A DNA stretch of 58,828 bases. Source: Phocaeicola coprocola DSM 17136. GTDB lineage: Bacteria > Bacteroidota > Bacteroidia > Bacteroidales > Bacteroidaceae. Under the pieces are notes generated by a model. The model worked only from the letters and a program-made list of their open reading frames with translations. It searched no databases and was not told where the DNA came from. Numbering within the stretch: the first letter of the stretch is position 1; each line of letters opens with the position of its first letter. The DNA lies in contig NZ_DS981493.1 of NCBI RefSeq assembly GCF_000154845.1, positions 1-58,828 on the forward strand, written 5' to 3'. The position numbers were made by a program, and so were the translations under genes. Below are positions 36,888 to 46,978 of the stretch, piece by piece.

Positions 36888-37597
36888 TTTTCCCCCTTTT
36901 CCAATTCCATTATGGCAGGGACAAACAAGTAATCTTCTACCCGATTATGCGATGCCAAATCTTCTTCACAACTAAATATATCGAACAATGTTGCGTTCAA
37001 CAACTGATTATCGCCGTTGGCCGGATAATACTTAATGATGATATTTTTCAATTCGGTCAGCTTTGCATTTACCTGATCGTGATGACGCGCAAAGACTCCT
37101 ATATTATATTGGGCGGAACGTTCACCGTTCAATAAGCCGCGTACGTAGGTAAAGACCTTCTCATTTTCATACTCCATGTGTTTTCTGACCTCACCTACAT
37201 AGTCATCGAAAAACTGGAGTATCAGAAACGATACTTCATTTTGAGATGAAAAGTCTATAGCCTTAATCAACTTACGGCGTATGGTAGGCAACTGAAAATC
37301 CAGAAAATACGAATGGGCCCGCTGTAGATAATCCATCAAAGCAGGTACAGAAAGCCCGGTCACGTGATCCTGCATACGATTATTTTCTTCAGTCAGAAAA
37401 TTTACGACAGCAAGAAAAGTGGTACAATCTACTCCATTCATGCTGCATACCTCCTGTACTGACTTATCTCCGAATCCCAGTGATACACCAAAACGGCTTA
37501 AGACTTGCAACAAAGCATAGTTTTCGCAAATCAAGTCACTCATCTTATCGGTTGGCTTATATATTTTGGTTCCGCACATATTAAAAATAGAATTCAT
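36884..37597 (-). CDS. Hemerythrin-domain protein, Ric/ScdA-like
   Basis: A 237-residue protein. The N-terminal part (about 1-75) resembles the DUF542 domain of iron-sulfur repair proteins: a helix region with VLSRFGVSLGFGDKSVQEVC. The rest is a hemerythrin four-helix bundle with the expected iron ligands in RAHSYFLD, VRKHMEYENEKVF, FARHHDQVN and SHNRVEDYLF. Such proteins bind a di-iron centre and repair clusters damaged by nitric oxide or oxygen, or sense these gases. The regulator overlaps its 3' end by 4 bp. Confidence 0.88.
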   Translation of the reverse strand: MNSIFNMCGTKIYKPTDKMSDLICENYALLQVLSRFGVSLGFGDKSVQEVCSMNGVDCTTFLAVVNFLTEENNRMQDHVTGLSVPALMDYLQRAHSYFLDFQLPTIRRKLIKAIDFSSQNEVSFLILQFFDDYVGEVRKHMEYENEKVFTYVRGLLNGERSAQYNIGVFARHHDQVNAKLTELKNIIIKYYPANGDNQLLNATLFDIFSCEEDLASHNRVEDYLFVPAIMELEKGEK

Positions 37598-37613
37598 ACA
37601 TTATATTCGTTTA

Positions 37614-37644
37614 CAAAGTAAGACAATCTATACAGGGTACGCAA
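37614..37644 (-). promoter_or_regulatory. Promoter of the hemerythrin-regulator operon
   Basis: Minus strand TTG (37644-37642), 20 bp, TTACTTTG (37621-37614), one mismatch in the -7 box. Leader about 10 nt. The operator 37643-37662 overlaps the -33 box. Confidence 0.65.
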
Positions 37645-37662
37645 TCCCTATTTATAGGTATT
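37643..37662 (-). promoter_or_regulatory. NarL-type operator, copy 1
   Basis: Inverted repeat AATCCCTA-TTTA-TAGGTATT (one arm mismatch). The minus strand reads TACCTAT-AA-ATAGGGA, one base off the NarL 7-2-7 consensus. Placed over the -33 box of the hemerythrin operon promoter. Confidence 0.65.
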
Positions 37663-37681
37663 TATTAAGTCCGGCTGTCCC

Positions 37682-38962
37682 TTACTCTATCCAAAGTTTC
37701 AAAACTCTTTGCGTCTTTTCGGTTACACGAAAACGATTATCAGTACGTTCATTCACCAGCCATACAATATTCTCTCCCGAACAGACTACATACTGGTTCT
37801 CTTTTTCAAACAAAGAGTATTTACGATCGCGCAGATAGTCACGCACTTTTTTGAAACTATGCATACCGAAAGGAACAAACTTATCCCCCGACTGCCACCG
37901 GCGCAACACAAGTGGTTCTTTTACAGTATCGGCATCCAAACAGGCAAGTTCAGGATTTCGGGAAACCTCAAAACCATCTTCTATTTGACAAATTTCCTGA
38001 TGTAAAGTGTAAGATTGATCCTCCTTCGATTCTTCTCTTCTTTTCAGAAATAAATAATCGCGGTCACGCAGTAAAACATAGTTTTCCGAATAAAACAATT
38101 TACCTGATTCTGTACCTAAACTTCGATATATATTCTTCAGTTGAACAGCATTGAAGCCATAAGGATGTAGTAATTCAAACAAAACGGCAAGGGGAGCTAC
38201 AGCTTTCATTATTCGGGAAATACTGAATTTACCTTCCCTCTCTGTTACTTCTGTACATACTGTTTGTATCGACTTACGGTACACAGCCTCCACATCAGAC
38301 AGTCTGCGTGCAGTTTCAGTTATTGATTCACAGACAGAAGGATTTATCTCTTTTAATAACGGGATAACATTGAGACGAAGCTTATTACGCAGATATTCAT
38401 CTTCCAGATTTGTACTGTCGGTCACATAATCTTGTTTTAAATCGGCAAGAAAAGCCAATATGTCATCACGGCTGACGTCAAGCAGCGGACGCACCACTTT
38501 ACCATTGACAGCAGCAATTCCCTTAAGTCCATTAATACCTGTCCCTCTGACTAAGTTCAAGAGAAAAGTTTCTACACTGTCATCACGATGATGAGCTACA
38601 GCTATCACACTTGCTCCAACCTGTAGACGTACCTGTTCGAACCATTCATACCTAAGTTCGCGTGCGGCCATCTCAATAGAAATTCTTTTTCGGGAAGCAT
38701 ATCCGTTCGTATCAAAATGTATAACCTGAAGTGGTACATCCAGTCCTCGACACAAATTCTGAACAAATTCTTCATCCCGGTCAGATTCTTCACCACGTAA
38801 GTGAAAATTGCAATGTGCTGCAACGCAATTATATCCTTCCAGCAACAACACACGCAGCAAAGCAACGGAATCTGCACCGCCACTCAATGCCACAAGTATC
38901 TTATCGCTACGATGAAACAAGTGTTTCTCATTTATATATTGAATAACCTTTTGTCTAAACAT
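37682..38962 (-). CDS. tilS: tRNA(Ile)-lysidine synthase
   Basis: A 426-residue TilS with the ATP-pyrophosphatase loop SGGADSVALL near residue 26, HCNFHLRGEESDRDE, AHHRDDSVETFLLNLVRG and a full C-terminal domain (LRRWQSGDKFVPFGM, VRDYLRD). It changes C34 of one tRNA-Ile to lysidine so that AUA is read; normally essential. The start MFRQKV at 38962 is preferred to a GTG/ATG further upstream because a TACCTTTG -7 box at 38974-38967 would start RNA almost at this ATG. Confidence 0.95.
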   Translation of the reverse strand: MFRQKVIQYINEKHLFHRSDKILVALSGGADSVALLRVLLLEGYNCVAAHCNFHLRGEESDRDEEFVQNLCRGLDVPLQVIHFDTNGYASRKRISIEMAARELRYEWFEQVRLQVGASVIAVAHHRDDSVETFLLNLVRGTGINGLKGIAAVNGKVVRPLLDVSRDDILAFLADLKQDYVTDSTNLEDEYLRNKLRLNVIPLLKEINPSVCESITETARRLSDVEAVYRKSIQTVCTEVTEREGKFSISRIMKAVAPLAVLFELLHPYGFNAVQLKNIYRSLGTESGKLFYSENYVLLRDRDYLFLKRREESKEDQSYTLHQEICQIEDGFEVSRNPELACLDADTVKEPLVLRRWQSGDKFVPFGMHSFKKVRDYLRDRKYSLFEKENQYVVCSGENIVWLVNERTDNRFRVTEKTQRVLKLWIE

Positions 38963-39215
38963 ACTGCAAAGGTAAAAAATGTTCTGTAAACACGCAGGTG
39001 AATATTTCAAAAGTAGAAAAGTATATCATTGTATAACTTAAAACTTACTTTATAAGGGATGTTGTAAAAAATACTTTCCTGTAAGCAAAATAATCAAATT
39101 AAAACATTTTACGACAATAAAGTAATATATTGTTATTTTTAATAGCAATAATTAATGCATATATAAGAAACTGTAATAGAAAAATATATTTTATCAAAAC
39201 TCTCTTTCATCTTTA

Positions 39216-39246
39216 TTTGTTTTTTGAAAGCATATATATATTTTTG
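39216..39246 (+). promoter_or_regulatory. Promoter of the gltBD-asnB-dapF-dapL operon
   Basis: TTTG (39216-39219), 19 bp, TATTTTTG (39239-39246): full consensus. RNA would start near 39253, about 43 nt before the gltB ATG. The rest of the 330-bp gap between tilS and gltB is AT-rich with nothing else recognisable. Confidence 0.8.
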
Positions 39247-39295
39247 CAAACACAAAGAAATAACAAACGGATATAAAAACAAAATAAGAAAGCAA

Positions 39296-42200
39296 ATGAA
39301 AGAAAAAGGTTACATTTTATCAAATAGCAGCGTAAATATATCGCAACATCAATGCGGACTATATAGCCCGGCCAATGAACATGATGCTTGTGGTGTAGGT
39401 ATGATAGTCAACCTACATGGTACAAAATCGCACGATTTGATAGACTCTGCCCTAAGAGTATTGGAAAACATGAAGCATCGCGGTGCTGAAGGAGCAGATA
39501 ATAAAACGGGGGATGGAGCTGGAATTATGGTCCAGATACCTCATGAATTCATTCTGCTACAAGGAATCCCTGTGCCCGAAAAAGGGAAATATGGAACCGG
39601 ACTAGTCTTTATGCCCAAAGATAAAGAGGCTCAACAAGCTATCATGAGCATAATGATTGAAGAAATAGAACGCGAAAGTATGACGCTCATGCACGTACGA
39701 AGTGTTCCTGTCAATTCAAATGTGCTCGGAAAAGATGCTCTTGCAACAGAGCCTGATGTAAAACAAATATTTATTACGGCAGAGGCAGACGAACAATTTC
39801 TTGAAAAGAAACTATATATAATAAGGAAAAAGATAGAGAACAGAATCGAACACAAAGACTTCTATATAGTATCACTCTCCAGCCGGAACATGGTATACAA
39901 AGGTATGCTTACTTCCACTCAGTTGCGAGAGTATTATGCCGATCTGACACAACCCTATTTTACCAGTGCCCTAGCCTTGGTACATTCACGTTTCAGTACC
40001 AATACTTTCCCTACATGGAGCTTGGCACAACCATTCCGTATGATGGCACACAATGGTGAGATAAATACGATCCGGGGAAACCGTGCATGGATGGAAGCCA
40101 GAGAAAGCGTATTGTCATCGGAAGCACTAGGAGATATTTCACAAATACGCCCCATCATACAACCAGGCATGAGCGACAGTGCTTCAATGGATAACGTACT
40201 GGAATTTTTTGTCATGTCAGGATTAAGTTTACCTCATGCACTTGCCATGATGGTTCCAGAATCGACGAATGACAAAAACCCTATCAGCCCTGCATTAAAG
40301 GCTTTTTACGAGTATCATTCCATCTTAATGGAACCATGGGACGGACCAGCCGCCTTGCTTTTCAGCGACGGCCGCTATGCCGGAGGTATGCTCGACCGTA
40401 ACGGACTCCGTCCGGCACGCTGGCTGGTTACCAAGAGTGGCACAATGGTTGTGGCAAGCGAAACAGGAACAATCAGTTTCAATCCCGACGAGATTGAAGC
40501 AAAAGGAAGGTTGCAGCCCGGTAAGATTCTACTTGTCGACACACAAGAGGGAAAAATATATTATGACAATGAAGTAAAAGAAAACCTGGCTTCTGCCCTA
40601 CCTTACTCTGAATGGCTTTCTGCCAACCGTATCGAGCTCGATACATTGCGGAGCGGTCGTAAAGTAGAAAATGCAGTAAAAGATGCCGGACGCCGGTTGC
40701 GTATTTTCGGATTCACACGTGAAGATGTAGAAAGAACGCTGACTCCAATGTGTAAAACAGGGGCTGAACCAACAGCTTCAATGGGAAATGACACCCCGCT
40801 TGCCGTCTTATCAGAAAAGCCTCAGCTGCTTTTCAACTATTTCAGACAGCAGTTCGCCCAAGTTACCAATCCAGCGATTGATCCAATTCGTGAAGAACTG
40901 GTAATGTCACTGACTGAATACATTGGTGCGGTAGGAAAGAACATTCTTACCCCAGATGCCCTGCATTGTAAGATGGTACGTCTGCCTCATCCGATACTGA
41001 CAAATACACAACTTGATATATTGTGCAACATCAGATACAAGGGCTTCAGTACTGTAAAGCTAAAAATGGTCTTTGACGCCCAAACTGGAGAAGACGGATT
41101 GCGTGCCGCTATTGACAACCTATGTAAGAAAGCAGAAGAAGCAGTCGATGGAGGAGCTAATTACATTGTACTTTCAGATCGGGATATAGACGAGAGCCAC
41201 GCACCAGTTCCCTCCTTACTTGCTGTAAGTGCCGTACACCATCATCTGATATCAGTACAAAAACGTGTACAGACTGCTCTGATAGTTGAAAGTGGTGAAG
41301 CACGCGAAGTAATGCACGCTGCCCTATTATTGGGTTACGGCGCAAGTGCAATCTGTCCGTATATGGCATTTGCGGTAATAGACGGATTAGTAAAGAGAGG
41401 CGACGTACAACTGGATTACAATACAGCCGAAAAGAACTATATAAAGGCCTTGTGTAAAGGACTATATAAGGTAATGAGCAAGATGGGTATCAGCACCATC
41501 CGATCATATCGTGGCGCAAAACTTTTTGAAGCTGTAGGATTGAATTCGGAAATGATGAAAAGATACTTCGGTACTTGTATTTCTACTATCGGCGGAGCCG
41601 GTCTGAAAGACATTGCAAACGATTATCTGAAATTCCACACCGCTGGAGTTTCCATCACCGATGATGAAGCAGAAGCAATGCTCGATAATATCGGACAATT
41701 CTCTTTCCGCAAGGATGGTGAAATACATGCATGGAACCCTGATACCATTAGTTTGCTACAACTGGCCACTCGTACCGGAAGCTACAAGAAGTTTAAGGAG
41801 TTCACACAAAAAGCAAACGAGAAGTCAGCTCCAGTATTCCTTCGCGACTTTTTCAGTTTCCGGAGTAATCCGATAGACATAAACTCTGTCGAACCGGTAG
41901 AAAACATTGTCAGACATTTCGTAACCGGTGCAATGTCATTCGGCGCCATCAGTAAAGAAGCTCATGAAGCCATGGCGCTTGCCATGAACAAACTGGGTGC
42001 ACGAAGCAATACCGGAGAAGGTGGAGAAGACAGTGCACGATTCAGCGCCGTATATCATTCCGACAGTGACAATGAAGACATCAGTTTATGCAGTAAGACC
42101 AAACAGATTGCTTCAGGACGCTTTGGAGTCACAACTGAATATCTGGTCAATGCAGAAGAAATCCAAATCAAAGTAGCCCAGGGAGCAAAACCGGGAGAAG

Positions 42201-43837
42201 GCGGTCAGTTACCAGGATTCAAGGTCAATGAAGTGATAGCACGTACACGTCACTCCATCCCTGGCATTTCCCTCATTTCTCCTCCACCTCATCATGACAT
42301 TTACAGTATCGAAGATTTGGCACAACTTATTTTCGATCTGAAAAATGTAAATCCACGTGCAACCATCAGCGTGAAACTGGTAGCAGAAAGCGGTGTAGGA
42401 ACAATTGCAGCCGGAGTAGCGAAAGCCAAAGCTGATTTAATTGTTATCTCTGGAGCAGAAGGAGGAACAGGCGCATCACCAGCTTCTTCGATGAGATATG
42501 CAGGTATTCCACCTGAAATAGGATTGAGTGAAACACAGCAAACACTCGTACTTAACGGACTGCGCGGACAAGTTCGCCTGCAAACAGACGGACAATTGAA
42601 AACGGGTCGTGACATCATCAGCATGGCATTGCTGGGAGCCGATGAATACGCTTTTGGTACAGCTGCTCTGATTGTGTTGGGATGTGTAATGATGCGTAAA
42701 TGCCACACCAACTTATGTCCGGTAGGAGTCGCTACCCAAGACGAAAAATTGCGTGAACATTTCCGCGGACACTATCGCTACCTGATCAATTACTTCGAAT
42801 TCCTTGCTCAGGAAGTACGAGAGTATCTGGCTGATATGGGTTTCACGCGTCTGGAAGACATTATTGGCAGAACAGACCTTATCGAGATTATTCCGCATGA
42901 TAATGCTGGAAAAATAGGAGGATTAGACTTCAGCCGTATTCTCCATCAGGTAGATAACGGAACAGATATCCACCATACGGCCGACCATCCTACCGATCTT
43001 TCTGAGGTAAAAGACCGATCAATCATTGCTGCGGCACACGAAGCGCTGGAAAAAGGGAAACAAGTAGAATTGGAATATACCATTTCGAATACAGACCGTT
43101 CAGTAGGAACTATGCTTGCTGGAGAAGTTGCCACCAGATATGGACACAAAGGACTACCCGATGGAACTATTAATGTCAAATTCAAAGGCTCCGCAGGTCA
43201 GAGTTTCGGCGCATTCCTTACACGGGGTATCAGTTTCCGTCTGGAAGGTGAAGCAAACGATTATGTCGGTAAAGGTTTAAGCGGCGGACGTATAGCTGTA
43301 CTTCCTCCAATGGGATCTTGCTTTGATGCTTCAAAAAATACAATTGCCGGCAACACCCTAATGTATGGAGCTACAACCGGAGAAGTATATATAAACGGAT
43401 GTGTAGGTGAGCGCTTTGCTGTCAGAAACTCAGGAGCCATTGCTGTAGTAGAAGGCGTAGGAGACCACTGCTGCGAGTATATGACAGGCGGACGAGTTGT
43501 TGTCTTAGGACATACCGGACGAAATTTCGCTGCCGGAATGAGTGGCGGTATCGCATATGTATGGGATCCGGAACGCACATTCGATTATTTCTGCAATATG
43601 GAAATGGTGGAACTCAGCCTGTTGGAAGACTCTGCTGCACGTAAAGAACTTCGCGAACTGATAGAATCTCACTGGAAATATACAGGTTCCAAGTTAGCAC
43701 GTACACTGCTCGATAGCTGGCAGCAACATGTAGACGAGTTTATTCAAGTCACTCCTATCGAATACAAGCGCGTACTGGCAGAAGAACAAATGAAAAAGCT
43801 TCAGCAGAAAATAGCAGAAGTACAAAGAGATTACTAA
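39296..43837 (+). CDS. gltB: Glutamate synthase large subunit
   Basis: A 1513-residue GltB. After a 31-residue propeptide comes the amidotransferase nucleophile Cys32 (NEHDACGVGM). Then follow the central domain, the FMN/synthase domain (GARSNTGEGGED, PGEGGQLPG), the 3Fe-4S motif CVMMRKCHTNLCPVG (C-x5-C-x4-C) and the C-terminal GXGXG-like beta-helix. With GltD it converts 2-oxoglutarate and glutamine to two glutamates. ATG 39296 is chosen over one at 39224 because the latter lies upstream of the predicted RNA start. First gene of a five-gene operon. Confidence 0.96.
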   Translation: MKEKGYILSNSSVNISQHQCGLYSPANEHDACGVGMIVNLHGTKSHDLIDSALRVLENMKHRGAEGADNKTGDGAGIMVQIPHEFILLQGIPVPEKGKYGTGLVFMPKDKEAQQAIMSIMIEEIERESMTLMHVRSVPVNSNVLGKDALATEPDVKQIFITAEADEQFLEKKLYIIRKKIENRIEHKDFYIVSLSSRNMVYKGMLTSTQLREYYADLTQPYFTSALALVHSRFSTNTFPTWSLAQPFRMMAHNGEINTIRGNRAWMEARESVLSSEALGDISQIRPIIQPGMSDSASMDNVLEFFVMSGLSLPHALAMMVPESTNDKNPISPALKAFYEYHSILMEPWDGPAALLFSDGRYAGGMLDRNGLRPARWLVTKSGTMVVASETGTISFNPDEIEAKGRLQPGKILLVDTQEGKIYYDNEVKENLASALPYSEWLSANRIELDTLRSGRKVENAVKDAGRRLRIFGFTREDVERTLTPMCKTGAEPTASMGNDTPLAVLSEKPQLLFNYFRQQFAQVTNPAIDPIREELVMSLTEYIGAVGKNILTPDALHCKMVRLPHPILTNTQLDILCNIRYKGFSTVKLKMVFDAQTGEDGLRAAIDNLCKKAEEAVDGGANYIVLSDRDIDESHAPVPSLLAVSAVHHHLISVQKRVQTALIVESGEAREVMHAALLLGYGASAICPYMAFAVIDGLVKRGDVQLDYNTAEKNYIKALCKGLYKVMSKMGISTIRSYRGAKLFEAVGLNSEMMKRYFGTCISTIGGAGLKDIANDYLKFHTAGVSITDDEAEAMLDNIGQFSFRKDGEIHAWNPDTISLLQLATRTGSYKKFKEFTQKANEKSAPVFLRDFFSFRSNPIDINSVEPVENIVRHFVTGAMSFGAISKEAHEAMALAMNKLGARSNTGEGGEDSARFSAVYHSDSDNEDISLCSKTKQIASGRFGVTTEYLVNAEEIQIKVAQGAKPGEGGQLPGFKVNEVIARTRHSIPGISLISPPPHHDIYSIEDLAQLIFDLKNVNPRATISVKLVAESGVGTIAAGVAKAKADLIVISGAEGGTGASPASSMRYAGIPPEIGLSETQQTLVLNGLRGQVRLQTDGQLKTGRDIISMALLGADEYAFGTAALIVLGCVMMRKCHTNLCPVGVATQDEKLREHFRGHYRYLINYFEFLAQEVREYLADMGFTRLEDIIGRTDLIEIIPHDNAGKIGGLDFSRILHQVDNGTDIHHTADHPTDLSEVKDRSIIAAAHEALEKGKQVELEYTISNTDRSVGTMLAGEVATRYGHKGLPDGTINVKFKGSAGQSFGAFLTRGISFRLEGEANDYVGKGLSGGRIAVLPPMGSCFDASKNTIAGNTLMYGATTGEVYINGCVGERFAVRNSGAIAVVEGVGDHCCEYMTGGRVVVLGHTGRNFAAGMSGGIAYVWDPERTFDYFCNMEMVELSLLEDSAARKELRELIESHWKYTGSKLARTLLDSWQQHVDEFIQVTPIEYKRVLAEEQMKKLQQKIAEVQRDY

Positions 43838-43861
43838 AGAACAACTAATAAAACTATTGAC

Positions 43862-45214
43862 ATGGGAAATCCTAAAGCATTTCTAAATATACCTCGCCAG
43901 GAGGCAGGCTATCGCCCCATCCACGAACGCATCTCTGACTTTGGAGAAGTAGAACAAACACTGAACTCAAGCGAACGCAAGTTGCAGGCATCACGCTGCA
44001 TGGACTGCGGTGTACCTTTCTGTCACTGGGCATGCCCGCTGGGCAACCGTCCTCCCGAATTTCAGGACGCATTAAGTAATGGTAAATGGCGTGAAGCTTA
44101 TGAAATATTAACCCGTACAAACGATTTTCCGGAGTTTACCGGAAGGGTCTGCCCCGCACTATGCGAGAAGTCATGTGTGCTCAAGCTGAGTATTGACTCA
44201 CCGGTTACTATCCGAGAAGACGAAGCTGCTATCATCGAAGCAGCATTCAGGGAAGGATATATTACAGCAAAACAATACAAAAGAAACGGATTAAAAGTTG
44301 CTGTCATCGGCTCCGGACCTGCCGGACTGGCTGCTGCCAATCAATTAAACCGTCGGGGATATCAGGTTACAGTATTCGAAAAAGACGAATATATAGGAGG
44401 TTTATTACGTTTCGGCATACCGAACTTTAAACTGCATAAACCAGTAATCGACCGCCGACTGAAGATTATGGAAGACGAAGGTATTTGCTTCAAGACAAAC
44501 TCAACAATCGACTTGGAACATTTACCCGAAGGATTTGACGCATACGCTATCTGTACAGGAACACCAGAGGCACGCAACTTGAACATCCCCGGACGTGAAC
44601 TTCGCGGCATTCATTTTGCCATGGAAATACTGGCACAGCAAAACAGAGTTCTAGCCGGACAGACATTCAGCGACGAAGAACGTATCACGGCAAAGAACAA
44701 GAAAGTTCTCGTAATCGGAGGAGGTGATACAGGAAGCGATTGTATCGGAACAGCCAATCGTCAGGGAGCTATCAGTGTATGCCAGATAGAAATCATGCCT
44801 AAACCTCCTGTTGGTCATAATCCCGCAACCCCCTGGCCACAATGGCCCGTAGTTCTGAAGACCAGTTCAAGTCATGAGGAAGGATGTACACGCCGTTGGA
44901 GTCTTACTTCAAACCGTTTTCTGGGAACTGAAGACGGACGTGTATGCGGCGTAGAAGTTGAAGAGGTGGAATGGATTCCCGCAGCAGACGGCGGACGCCC
45001 TCAAATGCGTCCTACTGGCAAAAAAGAAATCATAGAAGCAGATTTAGTATTGCTTGCCATGGGATTCCTCAAGCCACAATTACCCGAGCTTCCTCAAAAC
45101 GCGGTAGTAGCCGGAGATGCTGCTACAGGTCCGAGCCTGGTAGTAAAATGTATAGCAGCAGGACGCCGGGCAGCCGCTGAAATTGATGCTATGCTGCAAA
45201 AGGGCAGCCATTAA
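43862..45214 (+). CDS. gltD: Glutamate synthase small subunit
   Basis: A 450-residue GltD. The N-terminal iron-sulfur region has CMDCGVPFCHWACPLGN and CPALCEKSC; an FAD site GSGPAGLAAANQL lies near 148 and the NADPH site IGGGDTGSDCIGTA near 290. It feeds electrons from NAD(P)H to GltB. Starts 24 bp after gltB. Confidence 0.96.
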   Translation: MGNPKAFLNIPRQEAGYRPIHERISDFGEVEQTLNSSERKLQASRCMDCGVPFCHWACPLGNRPPEFQDALSNGKWREAYEILTRTNDFPEFTGRVCPALCEKSCVLKLSIDSPVTIREDEAAIIEAAFREGYITAKQYKRNGLKVAVIGSGPAGLAAANQLNRRGYQVTVFEKDEYIGGLLRFGIPNFKLHKPVIDRRLKIMEDEGICFKTNSTIDLEHLPEGFDAYAICTGTPEARNLNIPGRELRGIHFAMEILAQQNRVLAGQTFSDEERITAKNKKVLVIGGGDTGSDCIGTANRQGAISVCQIEIMPKPPVGHNPATPWPQWPVVLKTSSSHEEGCTRRWSLTSNRFLGTEDGRVCGVEVEEVEWIPAADGGRPQMRPTGKKEIIEADLVLLAMGFLKPQLPELPQNAVVAGDAATGPSLVVKCIAAGRRAAAEIDAMLQKGSH

Positions 45215-45238
45215 AGAACATTTTAAAACAGAAACATT

Positions 45239-46933
45239 ATGTGTGGAATAGCCTGCATTTTCAATATCAAACAGCAAACGCCGGAACTCAGGCAGAAAGC
45301 CTTGTCGATGGCGAAAAAGATACGCCACCGCGGTCCGGACTGGAGTGGCATTTACTGCGGTGGAAGCGCCATACTGGCACACGAGCGTCTTTCCATTGTC
45401 GATCCGCAATCAGGAGGGCAACCCCTCTATTCAAGCGACGGAAAAAAAGTACTTGCCGTAAACGGCGAAATTTATAATCACCGCGACATACGTGCGCAGT
45501 ATGCCGGCAAATATAATTTTCAGACAGGCAGTGACTGCGAAGTGATTCTGGCACTTTATCAGGAAAAAGGCATACACTTTCTGGAAGACTTAAGCGGCAT
45601 TTTTGCATTTGCCCTCTATGACGAAGAGCGTGATGAATTTCTGATAGCCCGTGACCCGATAGGCGTTATACCTTTATATATAGGACATGATGCAGACGGA
45701 ACCGTATACTGTGCCAGTGAACTGAAAGCTCTGGAAGGATTCTGCGAGGAGTATGAACCGTTCCTTCCCGGACACTATTACTGGAGCAGAGAAGGTAAAA
45801 TGGAGCGATGGTACAAACGTGACTGGATGGAATATCAGGCCGTAAAAGACCGTTATACTTCATTACCCGAATCAGAAGCATATACCACTCAGGTAAACGA
45901 GGTGCGTACAGCTCTCGAAGCAGCCGTACGCCGTCAGCTGATGAGCGATGTTCCTTATGGAGTGCTTTTGTCAGGCGGACTGGACTCTTCGGTTATTTCC
46001 GCCATAGCAAAGATTTACGCCGACAAACGTATCGAAACTGATGGGAAAGCTCCTGCCTGGTGGCCTCAGCTGCACTCCTTTGCCGTAGGTCTGAAAGGTG
46101 CTCCCGATCTGGAAAAAGCCCGGCTGGTAGCCGAACATATCGGTACTGTACATCATGAGATCAATTATACGATTCAGGAGGGTCTGGATGCCATACGCGA
46201 CGTTATATATTACATCGAAACATACGACGTGACAACCGTCCGTGCCTCTACTCCGATGTATCTGCTGGCTCGAGTCATCAAGTCGATGGGTATCAAAATG
46301 GTACTAAGTGGTGAAGGAGCCGATGAAGTATTCGGAGGTTACCTTTACTTCCATAAAGCCCCTACAGCGGAAGCCTTCCACGAAGAAACTGTCCGCAAGC
46401 TCTCCAAACTCCACTTGTACGACTGCCTGCGTGCCAACAAATCACTTTCTGCATGGGGTGTAGAAGGTCGTGTGCCGTTCCTCGACAAAGAGTTTCTGGA
46501 TGTAGCCATGCGCCTGAACCCGGCTGTAAAAATGTGTCCGGGACATACCATCGAAAAACGTATCGTACGTGATGCCTTTGCTTCTCTTCTGCCAGAGAGT
46601 GTAGCATGGCGACAGAAAGAGCAGTTCTCCGACGGAGTGGGATATTCGTGGATTGACACCCTGAAAGCAATTACAGCAGCCGCTGTCAGCGACGAGGAAA
46701 TGCAACATGCAGCAGAACGTTTCCCGATCAATCCGCCACAGAACAAAGAAGAATATTACTACCGTTGTATTTTCGAAGAACACTTCCCCAGTGCGTCGGC
46801 AGCCAAAAGCGTACCGAGTGTACCAAGTGTCGCATGTTCTACAGCCGAAGCACTGGCATGGGACGCAAGTTTCAAAAACCTGAACGATCCGAGTGGCCGC
46901 GCAGTAGCCGGAGTACACGAGGCTGCTTACTAA
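45239..46933 (+). CDS. asnB: Glutamine-hydrolysing asparagine synthase
   Basis: A 564-residue AsnB. Cys2 of MCGIACIFN is the glutaminase nucleophile; RGPDWSG and NGEIYNHRDIR complete that domain. The synthase domain has the PP-loop LLSGGLDSSVISA (about 246) and GEGADEVFGGYLYFH. It makes asparagine from aspartate, ATP and glutamine. The position behind gltBD ties asparagine formation to glutamine supply. 24 bp after gltD. Confidence 0.96.
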   Translation: MCGIACIFNIKQQTPELRQKALSMAKKIRHRGPDWSGIYCGGSAILAHERLSIVDPQSGGQPLYSSDGKKVLAVNGEIYNHRDIRAQYAGKYNFQTGSDCEVILALYQEKGIHFLEDLSGIFAFALYDEERDEFLIARDPIGVIPLYIGHDADGTVYCASELKALEGFCEEYEPFLPGHYYWSREGKMERWYKRDWMEYQAVKDRYTSLPESEAYTTQVNEVRTALEAAVRRQLMSDVPYGVLLSGGLDSSVISAIAKIYADKRIETDGKAPAWWPQLHSFAVGLKGAPDLEKARLVAEHIGTVHHEINYTIQEGLDAIRDVIYYIETYDVTTVRASTPMYLLARVIKSMGIKMVLSGEGADEVFGGYLYFHKAPTAEAFHEETVRKLSKLHLYDCLRANKSLSAWGVEGRVPFLDKEFLDVAMRLNPAVKMCPGHTIEKRIVRDAFASLLPESVAWRQKEQFSDGVGYSWIDTLKAITAAAVSDEEMQHAAERFPINPPQNKEEYYYRCIFEEHFPSASAAKSVPSVPSVACSTAEALAWDASFKNLNDPSGRAVAGVHEAAY

Positions 46934-46978
46934 AAAAGCAATAATACTGCATTGCCATTCAACCAACAATAAACTGAT

